From Pilasporangium apinafurcum (Eukaryota > Oomycota > Peronosporomycetes > Pythiales > Pythiaceae), in assembly GCA_001600495.1 (NCBI GenBank), contig BCKE01000084.1:1-64000 (forward strand): 64,000 nucleotides of DNA. Reading direction: 5' to 3'. Position 1 is the first letter of the stretch. Each line of letters opens with the position of its first letter. The position numbers and the translations under genes were made by a program. The notes under the pieces were generated by a model. The model saw only the letters and a program-made list of their open reading frames with translations. It had not been told where the DNA came from and did no database searches. Of this stretch, positions 43,209 to 55,816 are shown one piece after another.

Positions 43209-43813
43209 GGTGTTGGTGACAGATCAGATGGATGGCCGACTGCTGTATGTGGTTTATTGAGCGTGTTTTGCGCAATGGTTCTGACGAATGGGCGAGCAAG
43301 AACGAGCGCAAGGAAGCGAGTGAGTGCGACTTCTCTGCGAACTTGACACACGCATTGCCTTTCTTGTCGCCGTTAGGTAAACAGATCTGCGTTTACATAT
43401 ACAAATTACGATCAACTACCACAACAACCCAACGAGTACTGGAGTGAATACTTTATCGAGAGAGATCCGCAGCGATTTGCTTGAGCTGATAACAACCTAA
43501 TTCAGTAGTATACGGTGAAGTGATTAAAATAACCTTCTATTAGTATTTCCTCAAAAACGAATATACTGATATAAGATATTAAAGGAGGGTAGGGGAGGGA
43601 ATTGATTTACAAGAGCAGAAATGACCACCATAAGCAACCCAAAAGACCTAAAAAAATATCCATAGGGAAGATGCATACCACACACACACTCGTGGTTCCG
43701 CTTGTTTGCTCTGGCATTTCTGTCGACTACAGACGGCGAGAAACTTCCTCTCGAGACAGTAGTATATAATGTGCCACTGTATCTGAAGAACCTGATCTAG
43801 ATTGATCGTGTAA

Positions 43814-44249
43814 TCACAATGTGATGGATATGAAGAACATATTGATGGTGGATCGCTGGAAGTGGAAGTGTGCAGCAAGGATGCGCTAGAAAGCAACAAT
43901 TGATGAAACATACGAGTAATAGCATTGGTGTTGACAAAACATTACGATATATGACTACTGCAGCTGTCAAGTGTAGGTATTTTGCCTCAGTTATGAACTT
44001 GATGTCTCCAGCCCATGATGTAGATAAACCCATAGTAAAGCTGATAGTATGAAGTACAGCCACTACTCGCGAACCAAGAGGAAGAGGCAAAAACGCGTTT
44101 GATGGCAACGAAGGTGCTGCATCCTCCATTGTCATAGGATGATCAGAATATAGGGATATCGAGTTGTATACATATACGAGTGTGAAGCATATTTGAGTAA
44201 GTATACTATATGCTGGTGGTGGAAACCTTCCAATGATCATTTTGGCCAT
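43814..44249 (-). CDS. Small hydrophobic protein, tentative two-exon model
   Basis: Exon 1 44249-43959 (or from the ATG at 44135) and exon 2 43885-43814, joined at GTAGTC...TTTCTAG in phase. This gives 120 residues from the first ATG or 82 from the second. The sequence has hydrophobic segments (SILTQICFTLVYVYNSISL; GSRVVAVLHTISFTMGLS) and, after the join, ILAAHFHFQRSTINMFF. I do not recognise it. If the first ATG is used, its start lies only 10 bp from the start of the divergent helicase-like gene. It could be non-coding. Confidence 0.3.
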
Positions 44250-44258
44250 TATTCAAAC

Positions 44259-46241
44259 ATGGGCAAAAAGCGACATCATGGTGCTGCGTATAGTAACCAG
44301 CGAAAGCCCACGGGCGTTCCATCCTCGCTTGTGGTGGTGAACCCAATGTTATTGCAATCCGTGGGTCAATCTACAGCCTCGATAACCAAGAAACCACAGC
44401 CATCTGCCAAATCGAAATTCAAGAACAAACAGAAACCCAAGCGCAGCCATCGTGATGAGGAGGACCACACGGCTGCACCAATCCAAAAGAAGCAGAAACA
44501 CAAGAACAGAACCGCTGCTTCAACTAGCACGACGATAGTATCAATCACTTCCCCATCACAACATACTGTGCTGGCTGTGAAGAACGAATCTCAGTCTGTG
44601 GCTGGCATCTACTGGCTCTTGATGGCACGCGCCACCAAGCGAAGTTGTGTAGTGGTGCTTCCCAACCAGAGTATGACAAACGAGATTTCTGGCGGATCAA
44701 TGCTCACACCTCAGCGACTGGCAGCCGCGTTGAAGAATTTGGGGTTTCAAGCTGTCTCAGTCCACAAGAAGATGACTCCAGGGCAACGGCAAGACAACAT
44801 TGACCGCCTGGTAAAGAGTTGTGCGGCTTCCACTATTAGTGTAGACGCTTCCCATGTGGTGCTGGTGACGACTGAGCATTTTGCACCCAGTTGTGCCTGT
44901 CTACAGGCAGACCTGCTTCTATTATTGAATTTATCAGCCATTCTCACAACCGGTCCAGGTCTTCCACCGTATTCCACTAAGTTTCTCTACACGTATATCG
45001 TTCATACGACGCCCAATGCTTATAATGGGACTACATTCACACCGGAAATGTCCAATACGGTAGCTCAACATCTCCAGTCACGACTGAAACTAGCATTTCA
45101 GATCGCAGACATCTCGCAACGACTTGGGACAATGTCGAGTGATGATGTGGATAGCAAATGGGCCAATAAATTTGCCAAAGGGGCTGATCTGGACGATGAA
45201 GACGATGAAACTGCACGAAAACAAAAGAAGAATACTAAGAAGCAACTGACGCCTGATGAACAGCGACTGCAGGCGTTGACAGAGAAGCTCACGTTGCTGC
45301 TGGCTCGGAAGATTGAGACTGATCAAGACAAATCGAAGCAGCTCGTTGCCACAAATAAAGGAGCAGAGAAAGTGGATGGGCAGAATCGGACTGAGAAGCT
45401 GGAATTACTGGGTTTGGTGACCATGAATGCATCCGTGGGCTCCTCTGTCAATGAAGAACGACTGTCAGCACAGACGCAGTGGCTGGATAGAGCAGATGGT
45501 AAACCATTCGGCGGCGATTGGGACGGGAGTGTTCGTCATGGCGCATCAAAAGACTCAGTTTCACTCAAACTCCGTCAAAAATATTGCGCATGCCTTAAAA
45601 AGAAGAGCAAGACCAATCAATTGGAAAGTCATGGCAATTACCTCCGCTATTGGCAACCAAACAAGCAACCATCAGATCTGGAGAAATGGGGTGGCGAGTA
45701 CGGCAAAGTCTGCGGTCACAACGAAGTCGTGATGCAATTTCTGCGACCGTTTTACCCACAGGAAGTCCTCAATTCCAAAGTGTGCAGCAAAGTATTTCCG
45801 GCCCCCGGGAATCAGGGCTTTGATGGGTGCTTAGAGCATCTGCGTCTCACATGCGTTGAGGGGAAATCTGCAATGACGGTGTGGGACGCTGAGTCATTCA
45901 TTTACATCACAACCACCGGCAAAGTGACATGGACCAAGAAGGCGCAGCTGCTGGGGTTACCACTGTCTGGGTTACAGTGTCTCATGACGAATCTTCGCAG
46001 TTGGACACTTGCTTGTGAAGGTCGTATCGCTCCAAAAGAAATTGTAGCTGCCATTCATCTTTGTTGTTTGCTTGGTTGTGGTGAACAACAAGCTGGAAAT
46101 GCGCAGGAGATGAAAGTAATGAAAAAGATTATGATGTTTGCATTGGGAGGGTCGATGAGAGTGTGGAAGCAAATTGCCAAGCTGCCGTGTCCATTGGAGG
46201 ATGAAGTCGTATATCCAGACATCGGGAAGGTTTGTTTTTAA
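44259..46241 (+). CDS. Helicase-C-like protein related to DDX24/Mak5, apparently non-catalytic
   Basis: Single exon, 660 residues from the ATG at 44259. An earlier in-frame ATG at 44193 is less likely because the Lys-rich MGKKRHHGAAY start fits a nucleolar protein. After a basic N-terminus, residues about 105-260 read like a worn RecA-2 domain (RSCVVVLPNQ; VSVHKKMTPGQRQDNIDRL; HVVLVTTEHF). There is no RecA-1 domain, no Walker A and no DEAD box. It then has QIADISQRLG and KWANKFAKGADLDDEDDE, resembling the segment after the helicase core in DDX24. The C-terminal half has repeated Cys (CACLKKK, CGHNEVV, CSKVF) and no known domain. A scaffold role in ribosome biogenesis is inference. The N-terminal helicase half could also have been lost. 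Confidence 0.55.
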   Translation: MGKKRHHGAAYSNQRKPTGVPSSLVVVNPMLLQSVGQSTASITKKPQPSAKSKFKNKQKPKRSHRDEEDHTAAPIQKKQKHKNRTAASTSTTIVSITSPSQHTVLAVKNESQSVAGIYWLLMARATKRSCVVVLPNQSMTNEISGGSMLTPQRLAAALKNLGFQAVSVHKKMTPGQRQDNIDRLVKSCAASTISVDASHVVLVTTEHFAPSCACLQADLLLLLNLSAILTTGPGLPPYSTKFLYTYIVHTTPNAYNGTTFTPEMSNTVAQHLQSRLKLAFQIADISQRLGTMSSDDVDSKWANKFAKGADLDDEDDETARKQKKNTKKQLTPDEQRLQALTEKLTLLLARKIETDQDKSKQLVATNKGAEKVDGQNRTEKLELLGLVTMNASVGSSVNEERLSAQTQWLDRADGKPFGGDWDGSVRHGASKDSVSLKLRQKYCACLKKKSKTNQLESHGNYLRYWQPNKQPSDLEKWGGEYGKVCGHNEVVMQFLRPFYPQEVLNSKVCSKVFPAPGNQGFDGCLEHLRLTCVEGKSAMTVWDAESFIYITTTGKVTWTKKAQLLGLPLSGLQCLMTNLRSWTLACEGRIAPKEIVAAIHLCCLLGCGEQQAGNAQEMKVMKKIMMFALGGSMRVWKQIAKLPCPLEDEVVYPDIGKVCF

Positions 46242-46309
46242 GCATTTCTACGTCATGCTTGCGCATATGTGTCGTAATTATATATTAGAGTCTTCAAACC
46301 AAAATTCTA

Positions 46310-47220
46310 CTATGTTTGTTTGCTAATCCCGTTCATTGCAGATTGCTCTGCTTCTCCTGCGTTTGCTTCCACTTCTGCTTCCGCGTCATTTTCATCTGCC
46401 AAAGCTGTGGACTCCATCGCATTTTTCTTACTCTTCTTTCCATCGCTGATTCCATTTTTTTTCACCGCACTAACAGAATTCTCTTCGTTCACTGCATTCA
46501 TCAGTTGAATGTCATTTTTACTCTTCTCGTTCTCTTGTTCACTGCGTTTCAGCTTGTCCTTTTGCAACACCAGCCCCTCGACAGGATCAAACACCAGCCA
46601 ATCGTCCGGTCGTGAAATCGTCCGGTTTGCATATTCGAGCTTTGTTTGCACCAATTTCTCAATCGCACGATTGCATTCATTTGCATCTACTGGTGGCACA
46701 TCATGGGCATCAAAGAGCTCGCTCTCATTGTCACCTTCGCTATCGGAAAGCAATTCAGGCATGCCTGACTCTGATCCTAGGAATGGCAGGCTAATTGGCA
46801 AACATGCAATACCATCAGCAACACACAATCGACAAGGTTAGCATATAAACTCCAATACAATATCGTTATCTTCAAAAAGATGACTTACTAGGCTGGGAGT
46901 TGCACGCAGAAGAGCTCATAGAGCCATCGTCCACTCAATATCTCCATCACACCGAGCCACAGCCACTCGATCACATTGAAATAGAGCACGAAGTACCCGA
47001 GAAAATAGACCACCAATAGCAACAGTGTTGTTACATGCACTCTCACGATCGGTAGTAGAGTATGGTGCAGTAATAGCTCTTCCTGGAATGTCTCACTGAA
47101 TGAGAAGGTCGGATACATTTCACAGAGCATCGTGGCGCGCATGTGCGCGTCGCGGAGCAGATTGACGACCATCGCGACACCCGCAATCGGATATGCGTAT
47201 AGCCACGGAATCCCGCGCAT
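46310..47220 (-). CDS. Membrane protein with an acidic cytosolic tail, two exons, unrecognised
   Basis: Exons 47220-46889 and 46790-46310, joined through a GTAAGT donor, a CTAAC branch-like site and an AATTAG acceptor, in phase, 270 residues. The N-terminal half has membrane helices (WLYAYPIAGVAMVVNLL; VHVTTLLLLVVYFLGYFVLY; WLWLGVMEILSGRWLYELF). The tail is acidic and then charged (ELLSDSEGDNESELFD; RPDDWLVFDPVEG; KNGISDGKKSKKNAMEST). No family was recognised. It converges on the helicase-like gene, with 68 bp between stops. Confidence 0.65.
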
Positions 47221-47900
47221 GACAGATGAAAGTAGAAAGTAATGGTAAGTGGAGTTATAAACGCACTGGAAATGTACTGTTCAGCTGTTGGGTGCTTTTG
47301 CTCCCGTTGGCTCACTCAATGTGATCGTGAACCTTCACGCTTCTTCAGATGAGTGTGGCGGTAATTTAACCCTCATGTTGATAAACGTCATAACGATACT
47401 CACAGTTATGAACGCTACTCGCATCATATCAATATATCAGTTATGTAACACTAGTCTCAACAAAAACGAGCGGATTTCGACTAAGTGTACATTATTAAAA
47501 GTGGCACCATGTGCCGCTTTTAAGCTTCGTGTGTTTTATTTGTCCGATCATTTTTCGAAAGGCGCGCAAATGAACCCAGTTTTATCGTACGCATGAAAGT
47601 GTAGCCACACTATTGTGCACACCCGTACATTTCTATCAATTTGCCCACTCAGTCTTGGTGGTAATAAGATAGTTAAGAGCATAAAACCTTCCTTAAATGT
47701 TGCCCTGAGTGTATGCACTATATAGCATGCATGGATTTTAACCTCACTGCAACAATTGTACCCACAATGTGTTGTAGTGAATTTTCTCCTTGCATAACGA
47801 GCATGAGCGGTGGAGTTCGGTCAGTGTTTCCAATCTTGTCCGTATTGATTTATTTGCAAACTTTCCGCACACCAAGCAAAACAAAACAAGCAAAGTCAGT
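47221..47900. other. Intergenic, divergent promoters
   Basis: Between the membrane-protein start and the first calmodulin-like gene. Short frames only. Confidence 0.5.
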
Positions 47901-48374
47901 ATGACCAACTATTTGTCTGAAGAGAAATACCGGGAATTCACCCAAACCTTCCACGTGTTTGACCATAACGGTAGCGGCACTATCTCCAAGAAAGAACTCA
48001 GCCGCGCCATGCGCGATCTTGGCTTTCCCGTCGACAAGAGCTTCTTGAGACAATACGTTGATGCTGCTGATTACGATGGGGATGGTAAGCTCGATCTCGA
48101 CGAGTTCATCCTCATCACTGCACGGATCGATCTCATCGTGAATCACTTGACTGAAGAGCTCATTGACGAGTACTCGGATGCGTTTAATGCCTTCGACAAA
48201 AATGGCGATGGCTCGATCTCGCGTAAGGAAGTGGGCTCGCTACTGCAATCGTTCGGGGAGCGCTTTTCCAACAATGAGCTCCGCGAGATGATTGAAGAAG
48301 TGGATATTGATGGAGACGGACGCTTGGATTTTGAAGAATTCCTGTTCTTGATGGCCAAACACAGCGAGCCATGA
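47901..48374 (+). CDS. Calmodulin-like protein 1 (four EF-hands)
   Basis: Single exon, 157 residues from MTNYLSEEKYREF at 47901; the frame is open upstream but that part is not EF-hand-like. Four complete calcium loops: DHNGSGTISKKE, DYDGDGKLDLDE, DKNGDGSISRKE and DIDGDGRLDFEE. The central linker lacks the calmodulin MKDTDSEEE helix and reads ARIDLIVNHLTEELIDEY, so targets probably differ. It is close in length and layout to the next gene and separated from true calmodulin, indicating a diverged calmodulin paralogue rather than centrin. Confidence 0.93.
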   Translation: MTNYLSEEKYREFTQTFHVFDHNGSGTISKKELSRAMRDLGFPVDKSFLRQYVDAADYDGDGKLDLDEFILITARIDLIVNHLTEELIDEYSDAFNAFDKNGDGSISRKEVGSLLQSFGERFSNNELREMIEEVDIDGDGRLDFEEFLFLMAKHSEP

Positions 48375-48952
48375 GTGTATTGAATTACCACGTAACTGGT
48401 GTTGCATATTAGCGACAAGCACACTATGTTTGAAGTAAGTTTAGTTACAATAGTAGCATAGCTTCTTCGTGATAAACAAGTAAATGACCGGTTTTTTGGC
48501 CCCAAGCTGTGTATGCCGTTTCTATATGCTATTATAGTAAATCTGTTCACAGGAGTAATAAACCAGTAACGTCGACAGTAGCAACTTGAGGTGAAGAAAA
48601 GCTTCAAGGTACTCATAGAAATCGAATGGGAAGATTCGTCCCATTAACCCAAGCATATGTACGCACACGTACTTCAATGTATAGGTTCACTTTTTCGTAC
48701 GCTTTTTAATTTTCCACCAATCCGACATGTGGATTTTAGATTCTCATCGTACAATTTTCAAGAAAGTACGAACAGTACCCAAATCAAGATCCATACCATC
48801 AATGTGTACTTATTGATTAGAGCGAAGAAATAAATCAATGTAAAGTCATTAGACACCGCAGGATTCTTTAGCCCCACTATTTTCACTTCTTCATTTGCTT
48901 TGACGAAAGTAAGCAGCCAAGCACATCATCTACCTCTAACTCCACAGCAAAG
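48375..48952. other. Intergenic, nothing recognised
   Basis: AT-rich spacer between the two calmodulin-like genes. Confidence 0.5.
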
Positions 48953-49426
48953 ATGTCTGGATTCCTAGGCGATGCCCAAGTCTCGCAATTCCATGACGTC
49001 TTCCACGCGATTGATACCAACAAGAATGGTACCATTTCAAAGAAAGAGCTAGGTAATGCGCTCCGATCGCTTGGGTACATTGTCACGAAAGGATACCTTC
49101 GCGAATTCGTCGAAGCTGCCGATTTGGATGGCGATGGTTCGGTAAATTTCGATGAATTTCTATTCTTGATGGCGCGACTCGACCTCATCGCGACTCGACT
49201 GAATGATGACCAAATCGAAGTGTTCCGGGAAGTTTTTCAAGAATTTGATAAAAATGGCGATGGTGCGATCTCCAAGAGCGAGTTAGGTGATGTCATGAAG
49301 TCCCTGGGCGAGAAGCACTCAGATATTTCGCTCCAGATTTTAATTCAAGACGGTGATATCAATGGCGACGGGAAACTCGATTTCCAAGAGTTTTTGTACA
49401 CCATTGCGTCTGCGATTCATCCGTAA
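48953..49426 (+). CDS. Calmodulin-like protein 2 (four EF-hands)
   Basis: Single exon, 157 residues, the same length as calmodulin-like 1. Loops: DTNKNGTISKKE, DLDGDGSVNFDE, DKNGDGAISKSE and DINGDGKLDFQE; all keep acidic residues at positions 1 and 12. The linker ARLDLIATRLNDDQIEVF parallels that of its neighbour, so the two are tandem paralogues. It ends AIHP. Calcium-sensor function is expected; targets are unknown. Confidence 0.93.
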   Translation: MSGFLGDAQVSQFHDVFHAIDTNKNGTISKKELGNALRSLGYIVTKGYLREFVEAADLDGDGSVNFDEFLFLMARLDLIATRLNDDQIEVFREVFQEFDKNGDGAISKSELGDVMKSLGEKHSDISLQILIQDGDINGDGKLDFQEFLYTIASAIHP

Positions 49427-50764
<1,338 letters not shown>

Positions 50765-51061
50765 GCATGTACGGGAATCGTTTTGTCTTCTATAATCTCA
50801 TCTTAGCATAGTAGTCGGTTGTGCGTAGTGATATGCGCAGCTAGAAAACCTTACAAATACAAATCTTTTTTTTTTTGAAATCCATACTTGATGTAAGCTT
50901 CACAAACATGACATTGCTCGAACTACGTACGTTTCCTACGTGAACTTATCTGATTTGCTGTCCCACATTGCAGAACAATGCGTCGCTTTGGAAGAGTCGC
51001 ACTTTGAGAGCGACCTTACGCCTGGACTCATTCAACTCGAAGACGACAGAGGGGGAATATC

Positions 51062-51469
51062 ATGGCGGCAAATGCACCAAATGAGATCGAGGAGACCATC
51101 AAGCAATTAAAGAGCAAGCCAGGCTTCTCCGCATACATCTTGATGAGCAATGATGGCATCATCGTAAAGTACGAGAACCTTGAGTACAAGGAAGCAATTA
51201 TGCACGCCTACCACGTGTTGTCATTGTATGGCCGCACGAAGAAACATCTCCACAAACTCTTCCCCGACCCCAACGACGGCGAAATGGAATGGCTGCGACT
51301 ACGGACGAAAATGCACGAGATGGTCATCGCTCAGCACTTGCGATTCACGCTCGTGGTGTTGCAGAAAGCAGAGACACAGGTGAATATTCCTGAGCCGCTT
51401 GGCCGCGCCATCGCCGAGGAAGGTGGTACTGCGAAGGAAGAAGAGAAAAGTACAGTCACAGCTACTTAA
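51062..51469 (+). CDS. DYNLRB: Dynein light chain, roadblock/LC7 type
   Basis: Single exon, 135 residues; the core matches DYNLRB: NEIEETIKQLKSKPGFSAYI, SNDGIIVKYENL and FLTLVVLQ-like (FTLVVLQKAE). It continues with a longer C-terminal tail (NIPEPLGRAIAEEGG, then KEEE). An internal segment LYGRTKKHLHKLFPDPNDGE lengthens the domain compared with animal proteins of about 96 residues. Roadblock dimers link dynein intermediate chains in cytoplasmic and flagellar dynein. Zoospore flagella make the axonemal role plausible. Confidence 0.9.
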   Translation: MAANAPNEIEETIKQLKSKPGFSAYILMSNDGIIVKYENLEYKEAIMHAYHVLSLYGRTKKHLHKLFPDPNDGEMEWLRLRTKMHEMVIAQHLRFTLVVLQKAETQVNIPEPLGRAIAEEGGTAKEEEKSTVTAT

Positions 51470-51607
51470 ACGAGTATATTATTATTTAATTGAGTGTGTG
51501 ACTCCAATAATAGACTTTCTCAGGGAATGTGGATACTTTATCAAGATTGCTATTCTTAGGAGTGATGGTCGCTGCTTCAACTTGTTTCGAGTTCCCTCCG
51601 CAGCAAC

Positions 51608-54600
51608 ATGCGCAGTCCGCGCGTGGAGCTTCGATTCCATCACTATGTGGACGCTGACTCGCTCTCCATGCGTGAATCAGAGAGTGATCGCGCTATCTTT
51701 ACACGACATGTCGCCGTGAATCCGATCCCCTCACGTCCGTTTCCGTCAGCAACGTCCACATTATTACCATTCCGGACCACCGGAACCAGCACGCTTCAGA
51801 TACCCAGTTCATTACATCAACTCCCTGACTTCATCAATTCGGACACACATCAACATCGAAAGTGTGACAGTCCTCGTGTCGCAGCTCTAGTAAGACAGGA
51901 ATCGCCGAATTCGACAATATCTTCGAATCTTAAAAAGAATGGCAGAAAACAGTATATTCATCTTCCTCCACGACCAAATTCTCCGGTAGGTGAATGCCCC
52001 GCTGATGCGGTGTTGAGTCCATTGACAATCCATTCCCCACGCCGCGCTTTTATGTCATTCTCGGATATGGAGAAGATTTCACTGTGGCTCAAGAGTCTAG
52101 AGAAGGAGCGGACGCATTTTTCGTCCTATTTACTCTATTGTGAGATGCTCTTTCACGAGAGCAGTGTGCTGCTGCAAGGGAAACCAACACCGAACCGTCT
52201 GCAGACTGCAATTGCATTCCATTGCCTATGTAAAGCTACAAGTGTCTTCCACAGACACGAGGACATACTACTTCGTATTTGCAGAGACTTGGGCAAGGCA
52301 ATCTACATCAGTCACGATGAATTGCCGATACATGAGGAAGAGATGGAAGCTCTCGAACAATTTACACAGCTTACGACGTATTACGAGCAGCATAATCTAC
52401 TTCAACAACAAAAACATGACATCCAGCAGGAGATGAAGCAGCAAGCTATCAACTATGAGCATCGCCTGCGCGATGAACAAGCGAAGTTTGCTCAGATGAA
52501 AGACCTGGAAAATCGCCACCAAATCAAGACGCTAGACAAGACGATCCACCGCAGCACGGCTCCGGAAGAATTGACCGATAAGTTGCATACAGTGCTGCAA
52601 AAGTTCCAGTACATTAAAGACCATGACAAAGAACATTTACTGTTGACGGTCATGAATTCATTGAATGCGCGTGTATCAGCAGAAACGATACTCGCCATCA
52701 TGGAACAAATGAGTCCATATGAAAAGGATAAGCTGATTCGGCAACTCTTCCAGGACGAAATTGGACAGATTACAAGGTAAAGCCATGAAAATACTTATGT
52801 GTTTATCTGGACAAAAGAAGCCCAGCTAACTTTGGTTCTTTGTCTGCAGCAAAATGAAGGCGGAGATCATGGTAAGTTCCAGCGTTCATGAAAGCGCAAT
52901 CTTAGAACGATCTGTGTCTCGGATCACCCGCTTTCAGGCATTCATCACAGACGTCATTAATGGACCACATACTATCGATAGTACAGATAGTCTCGCTGCA
53001 ACTTTACAGCCGCATCGAGATTCTTATCGGACAATGTTTCAGATGGATGATGATTTGTCTGATCAAGATCGTAAGATCTTGGAAGCAGTGACAGATAAGA
53101 TGGAGGAAATGGAGCAATACAAACAGAAAAATTTGGAGCTTCAACAGAAACTAGAAGAAGCAGAACAACTCGTCAATACTCTACGGTGGAAGAATAACGA
53201 CCTAGTTAATGAAGCTAACGAAACTAGCCAACGGCATGAGCAACAACTACAAGAGATAAAAGAGGAAGTGGCGAAATTACAACCTCTAAGAGTCGAAAAA
53301 GAGACACAAACCAATGCCTACGATAAAGCTGCTAGAGATGACGATGACGATGACGACGATGATGACGAGAGTACTACTTCTGGAAGATATAGCCGTTCGG
53401 GAAGGTCACGCTTAATGAAAAGACGTGGCTTAAATGAAGATGATGACCTAATTTGCAAAAATCGACAGAAGAACAAATTTGGTTTTGGAATTGCAAGTAT
53501 AATTGATCAGGCGAAAATTGCGTCCTCAAAAGTACGTAAGATTCTCTCCAAGCGGAAGCCACTTACATTGAATGAACTGCATGCTATCATTATTGGTTAC
53601 TACCAAGCAAAGATGATGCAGGATATGCAAGACGATTCGACTGGTAAACCACGGACAAATTTGGCGCAGTTCATCATGGATTTGTACGTTCTCCATTACG
53701 GACTAAAGGATTTGGCTATCAGTCAACTGGTGTTTTTGGATGCTGCTATCCGCCGATATGCGAGCGTACGTGCGTTGAAAATGATCCTGCTCGTGCTAAT
53801 CATGATTTAAATATTGTCTGATTGTGGTATTAAACAGGAAAGTGCCCGTGTTCGGACGTTTGGTCTCCTAACTGGCTCACTGGATCCAGAGTCTCACGCA
53901 TGCTCCGTGCAAGGGATTGACTTCTTCTTGCTCGTTGTCGTTGTCATTTTTAATGGTATGAACAGTGCTATGATTCTATGACTGGCTCATGTCTTCTAAT
54001 ATGATGTATTTGTGTTTTTTCTAGCGGGTGTATACAGAAGGGGAAGGAAGCAAGCTGTTGCGATTGCACAAAACCTAAAAGCTTTTTTCGGCGAAGGTAT
54101 ATTCATGAGTCCCAGATCAGTCACGGTGAAAAGCGAACTGGTTTGTCAAACTATTGATCTGGTATTCTCCTTCATGCAAACGGACGAATCGGGTGTGTCG
54201 TCACTAGAGAGCCTCAAAGATGATATTCGAACCCTCGTCACCTCGAGTATTGGTGGGATTGATATCGATTTGGCGTTAGAGAAGCTCATGAATCATTGGT
54301 TTCAAGTATATGAGCAGCAGATCCAAGGAATTCATTCTATGTTTACTACTGTCGATACGAATGGCGATGGTATACTGGACTTTCACGAATTTTGCGAACT
54401 GGTGGCGGTATTGGAACCGACTCTGGACCGACGTGAAGCATTGGCACTTTACAACCGCGCGGCAGGAGACGATCATGTTATTGATAAAGACGAATTTGTG
54501 GAGCTCATGCTTGAGCATCAACGCACTGCTGTGCTAAAGGAGGCGTATGGGGATGCCAGAAAGAAGACGATGATAGGAATTCAACAACGTAAAAGTACTC

Positions 54601-55049
54601 TACTCACCGCTGGTGCAATGAATACAGCCCGGAAGACATTGGCAGAACTTGATAAAGACGGCTCCTATGCGTCGCTCACGGTCGCTATGGATTCCAGTAT
54701 GACTGAATTGTCAATGAATGAAAACAGCGAGTTGCTGACTGCAAGAGAAGGAAATGATGAAGGTGATGAAGAGGAATCCACATCGACGGAGAGAGTGCAG
54801 GAGAACGTATCCTTCATGACATTGTCTCGATTATCGATGTGGGCAAAGGAGGCAAAACTAAAATTAAAGTTCACGAAAGTACAGTCAGCAAAACCACGGC
54901 TCTCTCTTGGTAGCATTTGGAATCAGCAACCGTCATTGACTACAGTCACAGAAATAGGCGACAACGTCAACTTCGAACAAGATGTGGACGCCTTGTTGAG
55001 GCAAGCACTATTGAACGCTAACATCAATGTCAACGAATGTGTATCATAA
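51608..55049 (+). CDS. Large EF-hand/coiled-coil protein, possibly flagellar, four exons
   Basis: Predicted exons: 51608-52776, 52850-53765, 53838-53955 and 54025-55049, in phase, 1075 residues. The N-terminal ~150 residues are disordered. Long coiled coils follow (about 240-330 and 410-545). An Asp run (53341-53367) and a basic patch RYSRSGRSRLMKRRG come next, then a helical region with HYGLKDLAISQLVFLDA and ESARVRTFGLLTG. The C-terminal part has EF-hand pairs: DTNGDGILDFHE is canonical, and AGDDHVIDKDEF is a partial partner. This arrangement occurs in proteins of flagellated protists, and the neighbour is a dynein light chain, so a cytoskeletal role is plausible but unproven. No enzymatic domain is seen. 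Confidence 0.75.
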
Positions 55050-55816
55050 AGGGGTGTAATCAAAGAAACAGCCATAATGCTGAATACTGGTCAGTGCTAG
55101 TGATTTTGCATCGAGCTACAAGTAAATGGGCAGAATAGGTGATCACAATTACTTCCTTTATGGAAAAAGGGGCAAAACATGTTGTGTTTGCCGTGAACGA
55201 AAGGGTGCTTCTTATAATAAAGAGCACCAAGAATGTCACCCTGATTTTTTTCAAATAATAAAGATGCATTCATTCGAAGCACAAAAGATTTGTTGTCGCC
55301 TTCGAGCGCAAGGATTCACTAGTAAATGAACCTTGTCAAGTGTTCCAGGGGCGGAAGCTAACACGATAGGGGTATAGCGACTATGATTTAACAAAGAAAC
55401 ACCAGTAGGAGACGACATGGCTTTGACTCACCCACCTTCGCTAGCACCGATTCCAAGCCATTTCTACCACGCTGTGGAAGAGTTCAAATGAGAACTGAGT
55501 TTCTGTTAGTTCTGGAGCCTACTTAGTGAATTTTATTATCAAATACTGAACCCAAGCGGAGAAAACCCAGGAAGATGAACTGGAGATCCTCAAACTCATC
55601 CAACTGGGCTCTTCTCACGCTAGAAACAAGAAATCCACTGAGGCTATTGGGGTGTACAGCTGACACGATGAAGCAGGAGGACTGCGATTGTAGAATGATA
55701 ATCGGTAGCTGATCGTTTCATTTTGCCAGATAGAGTGATGGTCTTGTGATTACCTGGCAACAGTGGAGTGCAATCAACAGATCGAGCAGATGAACAAGTG
55801 AAGACAATTGTGCACA
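55050..55816. other. Intergenic, nothing firm
   Basis: A short plus-strand frame near 55126-55329 has a Cys-rich piece (KTCCVCRERKGASYN) but no start context or family. Otherwise no gene seen. Confidence 0.4.

Noticed and set aside
43648-43911. Alternative reading frame of the second exon of the 44-kb small gene
   Set aside because: It does not join in phase to the upstream exon through the only good acceptor.
55126-55329. Cys-rich 67-residue frame
   Set aside because: CCVCRERKG recalls transposase zinc pieces, but nothing else around it supports a gene or element.
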